From positions 1 to 6,959 of the forward strand of contig CAIYOE010000081.1 of the NCBI GenBank assembly GCA_903927775.1: a stretch of DNA of 6,959 nt, written 5' to 3'. Both the position numbers and the translations under genes were made by a program. How positions within the stretch are numbered: position 1 is the stretch's first letter; each line of letters opens with the position of its first letter. Below, one piece after another: positions 1 to 5,948 of this stretch. The stretch comes from an uncultured Micrococcales bacterium (GTDB lineage: Bacteria; Actinomycetota; Actinomycetes; Actinomycetales; Microbacteriaceae). A model generated the notes under the pieces. The model was not told the DNA's origin and did no database searches. It saw only the letters and a program-made list of their open reading frames with translations.

Positions 1-1
1 G

Positions 2-1462
2 ACCTATACGCTGGGATGTCCAGTCTCGACTACCACCCGCGTAAGAATAATTGCGACTGGCACCGCCGCAGCTCCTGGAATTTTGGGAGCAACTGCAAAT
101 AATCAAAAATACGTCGAAGCGGTTTATTCCTACGGAGCATCGGGCTCGGGAGGCAGCAGCCCAGGCCTGGCAATGTACTCTTACTCGGCCGGGCAATTAG
201 ATACCTATCAGATTCTTTCTCCTGGCGGCCAAGGCGGGCACGTGGGTATTCGCACCGGAAACTTTGCCTGCACAGGCCCGACAATCGTAGACGGCAATGT
301 TCAGGTGGCTGCCGGCTCGGCCGCTCTGACCAACGACTGTTCTGTCAGGTATTCCCTGACCGCAACAGGCACCATTGCTCTGACCAGTCGTTCCGCTATT
401 TGGGGTGATGCCACCTCGAGCGGCGGAGGAGTCAGCGTTGGCAACAGCACCTCTTGGGTGGGTGGCAACATCTATGCCAATGGATCAGTGACCACAAACG
501 GCGGCGTCTCGGGGTCAATTGAGGCGGTTGGGGCAGTGACTCTGGTTCAGGGGTCAAACGTGTCAGGCAGTATTCGAGCTGGTTCCACAGTTGCGATCCA
601 GGCGTATCTAGGCGGCGATGTCACTACTCCAGGTAACCTGAGCATGGTTTCACCGGGGCGGGTGGTTGGAAATATTCGAATTGGTGGAACGCTCTCTTAC
701 AACGGCTTGACTAACGCGGCAGCAGCCACAGCGCTAAAGGCTGCAAACATGGTTGGCGGCACCATTCTTTATGGTCAATCAGGAATTTCGACTCCAACCC
801 CAAAACCCTCGCCAGTCGTAGCCGACTGGGTAGACGTGCGTTACACCTATTCCGACTGGCAGGCGAACGGTTTTCAGTCTGAAATCACCTGGCCTTCGGC
901 TCTAGGCTGCCGGCTCGGTGATTACAGCAGCACTAATCCGTCGGGGGTGCTTTACCCGTTCTACCAACAGCTCAAGAACCTGAGCCAACCCACCGTAGTT
1001 GACGCGCGAGGTTGTTCATCGGTGGCTGGGCGAATCACTCTGGCTTTGCATACCGACGTAGCATTCATCGCAGATGATTTCAATCTTGACCAGCTCTTGA
1101 TTTCATCTGCGGACGCAAACACTCACCGAATTTGGTTCATTAGCCCAGATGCTCAGCCGACTCAAGCTGGACCACAATGTTCGAAAAAAGGTGGCGACTT
1201 CGCCATAAATACCACCTCCACGATTAGCGATGGGGTGGTTGCAATGGCCTATGCGCCCTGCTCGATCGCGATAAACAACGGAACCATCTGGCGTGGGCAG
1301 CTTTACTCGGGAGATATGAACGGTGGCGGTGGTGTGCGACAACTTTATTACCTTCCGATAGGCATTCCTGGAAGCCTTATCGGTGGCGGAACGGCTCCGC
1401 CTAGTGGGTACCAAGTGGGGGCGTTGATTTCCCTGCGAAACAGATCGGATAACGGGCAGTGA
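2..1462 (+). CDS. Type IV pilus minor-pilin-like protein with beta-solenoid region (5' partial)
   Basis: The reading frame is open from the first bases, so the true start and any prepilin leader lie upstream; 486 residues plus stop are visible. The visible start (residues 6-45: GCPVST, then an ATGTA segment, then VEAVYSYG) resembles the core of PilX-like minor pilins of Gram-positive type IV pili. Residues about 87-235 are short Gly/Ser/Thr/Val repeats (for example GGNIYANGSV and SGSIRAGSTV), as in bactofilin-like beta-solenoids. A TPTPKPSP linker at about 264-271 leads to a C-terminal domain with a further solenoid-like stretch. Seven cysteines are visible (6, 90, 113, 303, 338, 393, 420), suggesting disulfides and an extracellular location. 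It lies 46 bases upstream of pilM in the same direction, so it is probably part of the pilus operon, perhaps as a tip or adhesive subunit. That role is inferred; the pilus link is better supported, by context and the N-terminal pattern. Confidence 0.75.
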   Translation, partial: TYTLGCPVSTTTRVRIIATGTAAAPGILGATANNQKYVEAVYSYGASGSGGSSPGLAMYSYSAGQLDTYQILSPGGQGGHVGIRTGNFACTGPTIVDGNVQVAAGSAALTNDCSVRYSLTATGTIALTSRSAIWGDATSSGGGVSVGNSTSWVGGNIYANGSVTTNGGVSGSIEAVGAVTLVQGSNVSGSIRAGSTVAIQAYLGGDVTTPGNLSMVSPGRVVGNIRIGGTLSYNGLTNAAAATALKAANMVGGTILYGQSGISTPTPKPSPVVADWVDVRYTYSDWQANGFQSEITWPSALGCRLGDYSSTNPSGVLYPFYQQLKNLSQPTVVDARGCSSVAGRITLALHTDVAFIADDFNLDQLLISSADANTHRIWFISPDAQPTQAGPQCSKKGGDFAINTTSTISDGVVAMAYAPCSIAINNGTIWRGQLYSGDMNGGGGVRQLYYLPIGIPGSLIGGGTAPPSGYQVGALISLRNRSDNGQ

Positions 1463-1508
1463 TGACTGTCTTGGGGCATTGGCGTAGGCTTGCGAGCGGG
1501 AGGCAATA

Positions 1509-2552
1509 ATGGCTAAGCGCATTGTTGGTATCAACATTGGTTTTTCTACGGTGCGAGCGGCGCAGATTCGCTTGGTTTCTGGGCATCACCCTGTGGTTGA
1601 AAAAGTTTACGAAACTCCCATCCCGAAGGGAATGGTCGAGTTTGGTGACATTAAGGACAAGTCCGGATTCACCGAGCTCCTAAAGCGATTCTGGTCAGAA
1701 GCCAAGTTCGACACCAAGCGCGTGGTGATGGCCGCCGGCAGCCTACATGTTTTCGCCCGAGAACTTACGGTGCCAAAAATGAGTATGCTGCGAATTCGAG
1801 AGTCACTTCCCTTTTTAATGCAGGGTGTGCTTCCTGTTCCAGCCGAAGACCTGTACATCGATTTCTATCCATCTCAGGAGCTAGCCGACGAAACCGGGCC
1901 AACCGTGAGAGGTCTGGCGGTTGCCGCAGAAAAGTCTCACGTTGACACTTTGGTGGAGTGCATCACGGCCGCCAAACTTCGTTCTGTGGGTGTCGACTTT
2001 ATTCCATTTGCACTAACCCGAGCACGGTTCAACACCGAAAATTCAATTGGCACTGTGGTTCTAGTAGACGTGGGCGCCGGGGCGACAAACATAATTATCG
2101 CCAGTGACATTGTTCCTTTGTTTGTTCGAATCATCACAAGTGGCGGCCAGGATATCGACAGAGCTCTGTGTTTGGAGCTCAACCTGACCGCCGAACAAGC
2201 AGCGGAGACAAAACTTAGAATCACCAGTGAACCCACCGATCCAACTGATAAAGCTGCCTGGGATGTGATTCAGAAGGCAATGCAGGACTTTGTTAGCGGT
2301 GTCAAAAACACCATTGATTACTTTGAACAGGCTCATCCTGAGACAGCCGGAAAAGTTACTCAGGTTCTCTTGACCGGAGGCGGTTCACGATTGGCTGGAA
2401 TCGGTCCCGCATTAGAAAAAGTGGTTCGTATTCCTGTGAAGCTAGACGGCGGATTAACGGGTGTGGACCTTATTTCAGGTTTGGAAATACCCGAGGAAAA
2501 AATGAGCCAGCTAGCTATTGCAATCGGTCTTGCCATGGGGGTGACCGAGTAA
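1509..2552 (+). CDS. pilM: Type IV pilus assembly protein PilM (actin-like ATPase)
   Basis: PilM is a cytoplasmic FtsA/actin-fold protein that binds the N-terminal tail of PilN and forms the inner-membrane alignment complex of type IV pili with PilN and PilO. At 347 residues the length is usual. Actin-fold elements are visible: a phosphate-1 loop at 7-18 (GINIGFSTVRAA), a phosphate-2 loop at 184-195 (VLVDVGAGATNI, Asp187), a SGGQDIDRAL segment at 211-220, and an adenosine-binding loop at 285-298 (QVLLTGGGSRLAGI). The phosphate-1 loop has Asn9 where the family usually has an acidic residue. The ATG at 1509 follows a strong GGGAGG at 1498-1503 with a 5-base gap. Its stop TAA shares its last A with the ATG of pilN. 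The adjacent PilN- and PilO-like genes make the identification firm. Confidence 0.93.
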   Translation: MAKRIVGINIGFSTVRAAQIRLVSGHHPVVEKVYETPIPKGMVEFGDIKDKSGFTELLKRFWSEAKFDTKRVVMAAGSLHVFARELTVPKMSMLRIRESLPFLMQGVLPVPAEDLYIDFYPSQELADETGPTVRGLAVAAEKSHVDTLVECITAAKLRSVGVDFIPFALTRARFNTENSIGTVVLVDVGAGATNIIIASDIVPLFVRIITSGGQDIDRALCLELNLTAEQAAETKLRITSEPTDPTDKAAWDVIQKAMQDFVSGVKNTIDYFEQAHPETAGKVTQVLLTGGGSRLAGIGPALEKVVRIPVKLDGGLTGVDLISGLEIPEEKMSQLAIAIGLAMGVTE

Positions 2553-3229
2553 TGGCTTCAAAGAACAATGTGCAGCCAAAAGTTGGGCAAATCCCCAAGG
2601 CCGATTTTCTTCCTCCTCGGGTTCGACAGTTGCACGAAGCCCGTTGGAACCGCCACAAACTCGCGGTAGCCACAGTACTGGTGTCTGCGATTTGTGCGGT
2701 TGGTTATGCGGTGTCTTACAACGCCTTCCAAGGTAGCCAAGCAAATCTTTTGGCTGCGCAGGCACAGACCCAGAGTATTTTGAGCGGCCAGTCACGATTT
2801 GCGGACATCGTTGCCTTGCTAAATCAATCAAACCGACTCGACGCAGCCCTGACTGTGGTTCAAGAAAAAGACGTTGCGTGGAAAACCCTGATCGGTTTGA
2901 TGCAAGAATCTCTGCCGCAGGGCGGAAGAATTGCGAACCTTTCTTTGAATGGGCTTTCCTCGATGGAGTCCACCACAAGTGTTGAGGCTCTGACCGGTAA
3001 GTCGGTGGCGGTCACGGTAAATGTGACTTTGGAAAGCCCAACGTATCAGGGCGTTGAATACTTCTTGCTGGATTCCAGGCAGTGGCCGGGGTACGTAAAC
3101 GCTACTTTAGGGTCTATCACCGACAAGGGAACATCCTTCGTGGGCGAGTTGAATATTCTGCTTGACGCAAATGTGCTTTCTTCGCACTCCGGCGAACCAA
3201 CTGGGCTTTTAGGAGTTGGCAAACAATGA
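2552..3229 (+). CDS. pilN: Type IV pilus assembly protein PilN-like
   Basis: This is a bitopic inner-membrane protein of the pilus alignment complex. A cytoplasmic N-terminal tail of about 36 residues carries ADFLPPRV (17-24), which corresponds to the NLLP-type motif that docks PilN to PilM. One membrane segment follows at about 37-57 (KLAVATVLVSAICAVGYAV), then an extracytoplasmic coiled region (about 60-105) and an alpha/beta domain (about 105-205) with VAWKTLIGLMQESLPQGG, typical of fimbrial assembly family proteins. The 225 residues are within the family range. The start ATG overlaps the pilM stop by one base (TAATG), and GGGGGTG at 2537-2542 lies upstream. Its own stop overlaps the pilO start by four bases (ATGA), so the three proteins are probably made in fixed ratio. 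Assignment rests on topology, docking motif and gene order more than on overall similarity. Confidence 0.85.
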   Translation: MASKNNVQPKVGQIPKADFLPPRVRQLHEARWNRHKLAVATVLVSAICAVGYAVSYNAFQGSQANLLAAQAQTQSILSGQSRFADIVALLNQSNRLDAALTVVQEKDVAWKTLIGLMQESLPQGGRIANLSLNGLSSMESTTSVEALTGKSVAVTVNVTLESPTYQGVEYFLLDSRQWPGYVNATLGSITDKGTSFVGELNILLDANVLSSHSGEPTGLLGVGKQ

Positions 3230-3828
3230 ATAACAAGAATCTGTGGACCATCGGTGGGGTGCTACTCATGGCCAGCATTGTTTTGACCACGGCTTTTGCG
3301 GGAATAGTTCCGACTTACACGGCAGCTCACAAAATAGATTCCGATGCGGCACGGGTAACGCTACAAAATCAAGCTCTTCAGTCAGTTCTAAACAAACTCA
3401 AGTCCGAATCCGCAAATAAAGAGTCCTTGGCTATTTCTTTAAGTCAGAAGGAAAACCTGTTACCGACGGATCTAAATGCCGTTGAGTTTATGGATCTGGC
3501 AAAATCATTAGCCGACAACTCTGGGGTTAAGCTGCTGCAACTCAGCATTGCTCCACCTCAAAGGTTTATTGGGGCAGCACAAGTCGTTCGATCCGCTTCG
3601 GTGACCAGGGCCCTTACCGCGGTCGCTCCCGGGTCCCTTTATGTATCAGATGTGGTTTTCTCGGTGAGTGGGTCTTTGCAGCAGGTTGCAGATTTTGCCC
3701 AGGCGATCAGAACTTCGAATCGTTACACACTTATTTTCAAGGTGAATATGCCTGATCAAGCAAGTAGTCCGGGATCTGCCTCGGTTGTGGATTTGTCGGC
3801 TCAGATTTTTATGTTGAAATCTAAGTAA
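3226..3828 (+). CDS. pilO: Type IV pilus assembly protein PilO-like
   Basis: This is a small bitopic membrane protein of 200 residues. It has a very short cytoplasmic start, a membrane segment at about 8-29 (IGGVLLMASIVLTTAFAGIV), a helical, probably coiled-coil stretch at about 36-75, and a C-terminal alpha/beta domain (about 80-198) with the pattern EFMDLAKSLADNSGVKLLQL and a later SGSLQQVADFAQAI. This matches the PilO fold, a ferredoxin-like domain that pairs with PilN outside the membrane. AGGAG at 3211-3215 lies 10 bases before the ATG, which overlaps the pilN stop as ATGA. PilO is poorly conserved in sequence, so topology and position after pilM-pilN carry the call. No clear terminator follows it before the small gene at 3893. 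Confidence 0.82.
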   Translation: MNNKNLWTIGGVLLMASIVLTTAFAGIVPTYTAAHKIDSDAARVTLQNQALQSVLNKLKSESANKESLAISLSQKENLLPTDLNAVEFMDLAKSLADNSGVKLLQLSIAPPQRFIGAAQVVRSASVTRALTAVAPGSLYVSDVVFSVSGSLQQVADFAQAIRTSNRYTLIFKVNMPDQASSPGSASVVDLSAQIFMLKSK

Positions 3829-3860
3829 GCAGCCAGGCGAGTTTGGTAATAAAGTTCAAG

Positions 3861-3866
3861 TAGGGT
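3861..3866 (+). promoter_or_regulatory. Possible -10 element (TAGGGT) before the small lysine-rich gene
   Basis: TAGGGT fits the TANNNT pattern common in actinobacterial -10 boxes and lies 26 bases before the ATG at 3893, leaving room for a short leader with a ribosome binding site. No convincing -35 box is seen 16-18 bases upstream. The gene could equally be read through from pilO. This is a weak call. Confidence 0.25.
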
Positions 3867-3892
3867 CAAATCGACCAGCAAAAGAGGGAATC

Positions 3893-4009
3893 ATGGCTCA
3901 AAAAGAACAGCAGTCACAAAAAAATGTAAAAAAGGCTCCTGCCAAAAATCTTAAAGAGAAGCGGGCCGAGAAGCAGACCAAAGCAGATTCTAAAAAGAAG
4001 TACGACTAA
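3893..4009 (+). CDS. Small lysine-rich protein, 38 residues, function unknown
   Basis: A short open frame encodes a very basic, hydrophilic protein that starts MAQKEQQSQK, has the central segment KNLKEKRAEKQTKADSKKK and ends in YD. About a third of its residues are lysine; it has no cysteine, no membrane segment and no signal peptide. A good ribosome binding site, AGAGGG (3883-3888), stands four bases before the ATG, which supports real translation. The sequence is helical and repetitive in charge, and the central LKEKRAEK pattern resembles short Lys-rich hypothetical proteins I associate with actinobacteria, though I cannot verify this here. It lies 64 bases after pilO, in the same direction, and is followed by a stem-loop at 4025-4052. 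A nucleic-acid or ribosome-associated role would suit the charge, but nothing in the sequence proves it. Confidence 0.65.
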   Translation: MAQKEQQSQKNVKKAPAKNLKEKRAEKQTKADSKKKYD

Positions 4010-4024
4010 GCAACTTTTAGTTTG

Positions 4025-4052
4025 ATGGGCATCTCGTTCGCGGGGTGCCCAT
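4025..4052. terminator. Stem-loop between converging genes, probable transcription terminator
   Basis: The arms ATGGGCATCTCG (4025-4036) and CGGGGTGCCCAT (4041-4052) pair over 12 base pairs, including two G-U pairs on the plus-strand RNA, around a TTCG loop (4037-4040). It lies between the stop of the plus-strand small gene (4009) and the stop of the minus-strand sortase (4069), where a shared terminator is expected. Neither side has a clean run of T after the stem (AAAACTCTTTG on the plus side), so it is not a textbook intrinsic terminator; a role in RNA 3'-end stability is also possible. Confidence 0.6.
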
Positions 4053-4068
4053 AAAACTCTTTGTAGGA

Positions 4069-4710
4069 CTAATTGACCAGATCCGCCGTAACTATGAACG
4101 CTCTTGTGGTGGTCCCGATGTTGTTAAACGGGTAACAGGTAGTGAGGGTCAGAACCCCGTGATCTTTATGAACAATTACCGTCTTGTCGGTTCGCATCAC
4201 AATACGAAAAGACCTGATTACATACGTAAATGTGCCGGCGCTGGACTCAATAAATACAGATTGGCCGCGTTTCAGCTCTCCCAGGCGATTAAAAACTGTC
4301 GTGCGGTGCCCCGATAAAACCGTGTTGTCATTTTGCCCTGGTAGCACGCTGCCAATAAAGTGGCCAACTCCTTTTGCCAGTTGGGTTGACGTAGTTCCCT
4401 GGTAAATCGGCCAACTCAAACCCAAGGTCGGCAAAGTAATCGTGCCGATTCGCGCACCTAGGTGGGGAACCTTAGCGTAGGTTGCATAAGAGAATGTTGA
4501 CATTGGGGTTGGGCTAGGGGATTTGCCCCAGTTTGTCGAAGTTGGGGTCGGCAGCGGCAACGCCACTTTCGGCGAAACAGCCTGAACCTGCCTTGGCATG
4601 GACTCGCGAACGCCAAAGTATGCGTAGACGCCTACCAGTGCGCCGGCAATCACCAGAGTTATACCCAGGAATCTGGCGACCAGTCGTGAGCGCAAGAATG
4701 CCGGCCCCAT
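4069..4710 (-). CDS. Class D-like sortase (cell-wall sorting transpeptidase)
   Basis: Sortases cut a C-terminal LPxTG-type signal between Thr and the next residue and attach the protein to the cell wall. Numbered from the ATG at 4710 (213 residues), there is a membrane anchor at about 14-34, a Pro/Thr/Ser-rich linker at 45-72, and a catalytic domain at about 80-213. The triad is present: His135 in VLSGHRTTVF, Cys192 in LTTCYPF, and Arg203 in TTRAFIV. The TCYPFNNIG pattern favours class D over class E, where TC is normally followed by different residues. It lies just downstream of a protein with a sorting signal, its likely substrate. The start is uncertain: the frame is open up to a TTG at 4791 inside the upstream gene, 4710 is the first ATG, and a TTG at 4695 is a further option. 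None has an ideal Shine-Dalgarno, and a hairpin covers the 4710 start. Confidence 0.88.
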   Translation of the reverse strand: MGPAFLRSRLVARFLGITLVIAGALVGVYAYFGVRESMPRQVQAVSPKVALPLPTPTSTNWGKSPSPTPMSTFSYATYAKVPHLGARIGTITLPTLGLSWPIYQGTTSTQLAKGVGHFIGSVLPGQNDNTVLSGHRTTVFNRLGELKRGQSVFIESSAGTFTYVIRSFRIVMRTDKTVIVHKDHGVLTLTTCYPFNNIGTTTRAFIVTADLVN

Positions 4711-4728
4711 CTTTCGATGGGCGCCGAC
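4700..4728 (-). promoter_or_regulatory. RNA hairpin with GAAA tetraloop over the sortase start
   Basis: In the minus-strand transcript, bases 4728-4716 pair with 4711-4700 to give 12 base pairs with a single bulged G (4722), one G-U pair and a GAAA loop (4715-4712). The ATG at 4710-4708 sits in the 3' arm just after the loop. The hairpin is followed by AUUCUUGCG, only weakly U-rich. It lies between the ice-binding gene stop (4748) and the sortase body, so it may dampen sortase translation or cut transcription after the first gene. The structure is read directly from the sequence; the function is inferred. Confidence 0.5.
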
Positions 4729-4747
4729 ATTGCTTGATTGATTCGTT

Positions 4748-5848
4748 TTAGTTGCGTTTCCGGCTGAAGAACACCACTGCGCCGCCGGCAATCAAAATCG
4801 CCAGTCCGATCAACAGAATGTTTAGCCAAGGTGTCTCGGTGTTTGGCAATTCACCGCCGGTAGTGGTGCTTGGAGATGGGATCACCGATGGGGTTTCGGT
4901 CGGTGTTGCCGTCTCGGTTGGTGTGGCAGTTGGGGTAGCGGTCTCGGTTGGTGTGGCAGTTGGTGTTGCCGTCTCGGTTGGTGTGGCAGTTGGGGTCACC
5001 GATGGGGTTTCGGTCGGAGTTGCCGAAGCAGTCGCTGTCTCGGTTGGTGTTGCAGAAGCGGTTGCCGTTTCCGTTGGAGTTGGAGTCACCGCAGCTGCAC
5101 ACACGTCGTTGGTAATGGTGTTGCTGTCTAAGGTTACGGCGCCGTTACGTGCCAGGAGCTGACCCTTGAACGAGGCGCTGGTGTTCGCTGTAATGCTGGT
5201 TAGCGCCATAACGTGCCCGGTGAAGTCACTGGAGGTTCCAAAGGTGGCCGAGGACCCAACCTGCCAGAACACATGGCAAGCCTGTGCGCCGTTAATTAGG
5301 TTGACCACGCTACCGCTCGCGGTAGTCAGGGATGATCCGGCTTGGAAAACGAAAACCGCATCAGGATTGTTCTGACCATCCAGGGTTAGAGTCCCAGTAA
5401 GTCCCAGGCTGGAAGCCGAGGTGTAAACACCAGAAACTAAGGTTTGGCCACCCAAGTCGGCCGCTACGTTTGAGGTAGAGGCGCGGCCAGCGGCGTCGGT
5501 GTAGGCAGCGGCTAGGTCGGCCTTTGCCTGTGACACGGTTGCGTTGGCGGCGGTGTACTTGGTACCAAGGGTGTTGACCGTGGTGTCTCCGGTAAAGGCG
5601 GGTGTTGGGTCGCTTCCAAAATCAGAGCCTGCGGTGCCGCTCGCGGTAGTGGTCCCCGTATTCGTGATACCGGAGCCGGCTAAAACGGCAAAGTTAGAAG
5701 CAGAACCTAGATTCACCTGAGGCTGTGCCGCGTTAGAGATGGAAGGAATGATCAGCGCCAGGGCAGCTATTATTACGACCGCACCCGTGGCTATTGGAAC
5801 GTAGACCTTAGGTTGCTTGAAATTGATTTTTGAAGCGCTAGTTGCCAT
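4748..5848 (-). CDS. Cell-wall-anchored ice-binding protein (DUF3494 family)
   Basis: The 366-residue surface protein has a signal peptide at 1-41 (hydrophobic core about 18-37, probable cut after ISNA) and a DUF3494 ice-binding domain at about 45-250. The domain starts [21 protein letters not shown] and continues with a helix (about 99-120), then [29 protein letters not shown] and [20 protein letters not shown]. In known members it folds as a beta-solenoid beside a long helix and binds ice. Cys191 and Cys250 could form a disulfide. A stalk of [14 protein letters not shown] repeats (about 255-320) leads to a sorting signal: LPNTE (334-338), a hydrophobic segment (341-361) and a SRKRN tail. 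The motif has Glu where LPxTG has Gly. The ATG follows AGAGGGGG at 5855-5862. The sortase downstream probably anchors it. Family call is firm; actual ice binding is not shown, since many DUF3494 proteins are untested. Confidence 0.92.
   Translation of the reverse strand: MATSASKINFKQPKVYVPIATGAVVIIAALALIIPSISNAAQPQVNLGSASNFAVLAGSGITNTGTTTASGTAGSDFGSDPTPAFTGDTTVNTLGTKYTAANATVSQAKADLAAAYTDAAGRASTSNVAADLGGQTLVSGVYTSASSLGLTGTLTLDGQNNPDAVFVFQAGSSLTTASGSVVNLINGAQACHVFWQVGSSATFGTSSDFTGHVMALTSITANTSASFKGQLLARNGAVTLDSNTITNDVCAAAVTPTPTETATASATPTETATASATPTETPSVTPTATPTETATPTATPTETATPTATPTETATPTETPSVIPSPSTTTGGELPNTETPWLNILLIGLAILIAGGAVVFFSRKRN
4835..4849 (-). other. Sorting motif LPNTE (non-canonical LPxTG)
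   Basis: The codons TTG CCA AAC ACC GAG encode Leu-Pro-Asn-Thr-Glu at residues 334-338 of the ice-binding protein, followed by Thr-Pro, a hydrophobic segment and a basic tail. Position and surroundings are exactly those of a sortase signal, but the fifth residue is Glu instead of Gly. A single base (GAG against GGG, at 4836) separates the two. Confidence 0.8.
4882..5024 (-). repeat. Pair of 29-base direct repeats flanking the stalk repeats
   Basis: The segments at 4882-4910 and 4996-5024 are identical apart from one base (T against A) and enclose the 30-base tandem copies. Both lie in the stalk and encode the ETPSV segments. Recombination between them would remove 114 bases, which is 38 codons, and would keep the reading frame. 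Confidence 0.8.
4911..5000 (-). repeat. Three 30-base tandem repeats coding the Thr/Pro stalk
   Basis: Three consecutive units (4911-4940, 4941-4970, 4971-5000) each begin GTCTCGGTTGGTGTGGCAGT on the plus strand and differ only in their last ten bases. Each codes ten residues of the [10 protein letters not shown] type on the minus strand. More diverged copies ([10 protein letters not shown]) extend to about 5085. The period is a multiple of three, so copy-number change would alter stalk length without a frameshift. Confidence 0.9.
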
Positions 5849-5854
5849 TTGTGG

Positions 5855-5862
5855 CCCCCTCT
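5855..5862 (-). promoter_or_regulatory. Strong ribosome binding site of the ice-binding gene
   Basis: Read on the minus strand, AGAGGGGG lies six bases (CCACAA) before the ATG at 5848. This fixes the start and suggests efficient translation, in contrast to the poorly placed start of the sortase that follows. Confidence 0.75.
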
Positions 5863-5876
5863 TTTCCAGATGCGAA

Positions 5877-5887
5877 AGATGTCATCT
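5877..5887. promoter_or_regulatory. Short perfect dyad AGATGTCATCT upstream of the ice-binding gene
   Basis: AGATG and CATCT form an inverted repeat around a central T, 29 bases before the start codon of the ice-binding gene and within the 100-base gap after the XRE-cupin regulator. A further AGATG copy lies at 5868-5872. It could be an operator, but five-base arms are short and may be chance. No convincing -35/-10 pair was found in this gap (5849-5948), although the ice-binding gene probably has its own promoter there. Confidence 0.25.
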
Positions 5888-5948
5888 AATTGCAGGCTAC
5901 TCCTATACGCATGCCAGCAGAGGTTTTTGGAAAAAAGTAATAGTGAAC

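Noticed and set aside
83..1462. Start of the first gene at TTG 83
   Set aside because: The same frame is open to base 2 and the upstream residues fit the minor-pilin pattern, so this TTG is an internal codon.
1103..1537. Minus-strand open frame of 144 codons
   Set aside because: Overlaps the end of the minor-pilin-like gene and the start of pilM on the opposite strand; low-complexity basic product and no family features.
2511..2978. Minus-strand open frame of 155 codons opposite pilN
   Set aside because: Antisense to a well-supported pilus gene; arginine- and proline-rich product without recognisable domain.
4045..4317. Plus-strand open frame opposite the sortase
   Set aside because: The minus strand encodes the sortase catalytic His, Cys and Arg here; the plus frame starts inside the stem-loop and has no recognisable content.
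4711..4791. Longer sortase with TTG start at 4791
   Set aside because: It would overlap the ice-binding gene by 44 bases and add a hydrophilic stretch before the membrane anchor; the ATG at 4710 gives a more usual N-terminus. It is not fully excluded because neither start has a good ribosome binding site.
4882..5090. Possible CRISPR array from regularly spaced repeats
   Set aside because: The 30-base units are directly adjacent with no unique spacers, and they code a periodic Thr/Pro stalk in frame.
4752..5162. Plus-strand open frame rich in Val-Ser-Val-Gly repeats
   Set aside because: It is the antisense of the Thr/Pro stalk repeats of the ice-binding protein; the minus strand has signal peptide, domain and sorting signal, which explain the region fully.
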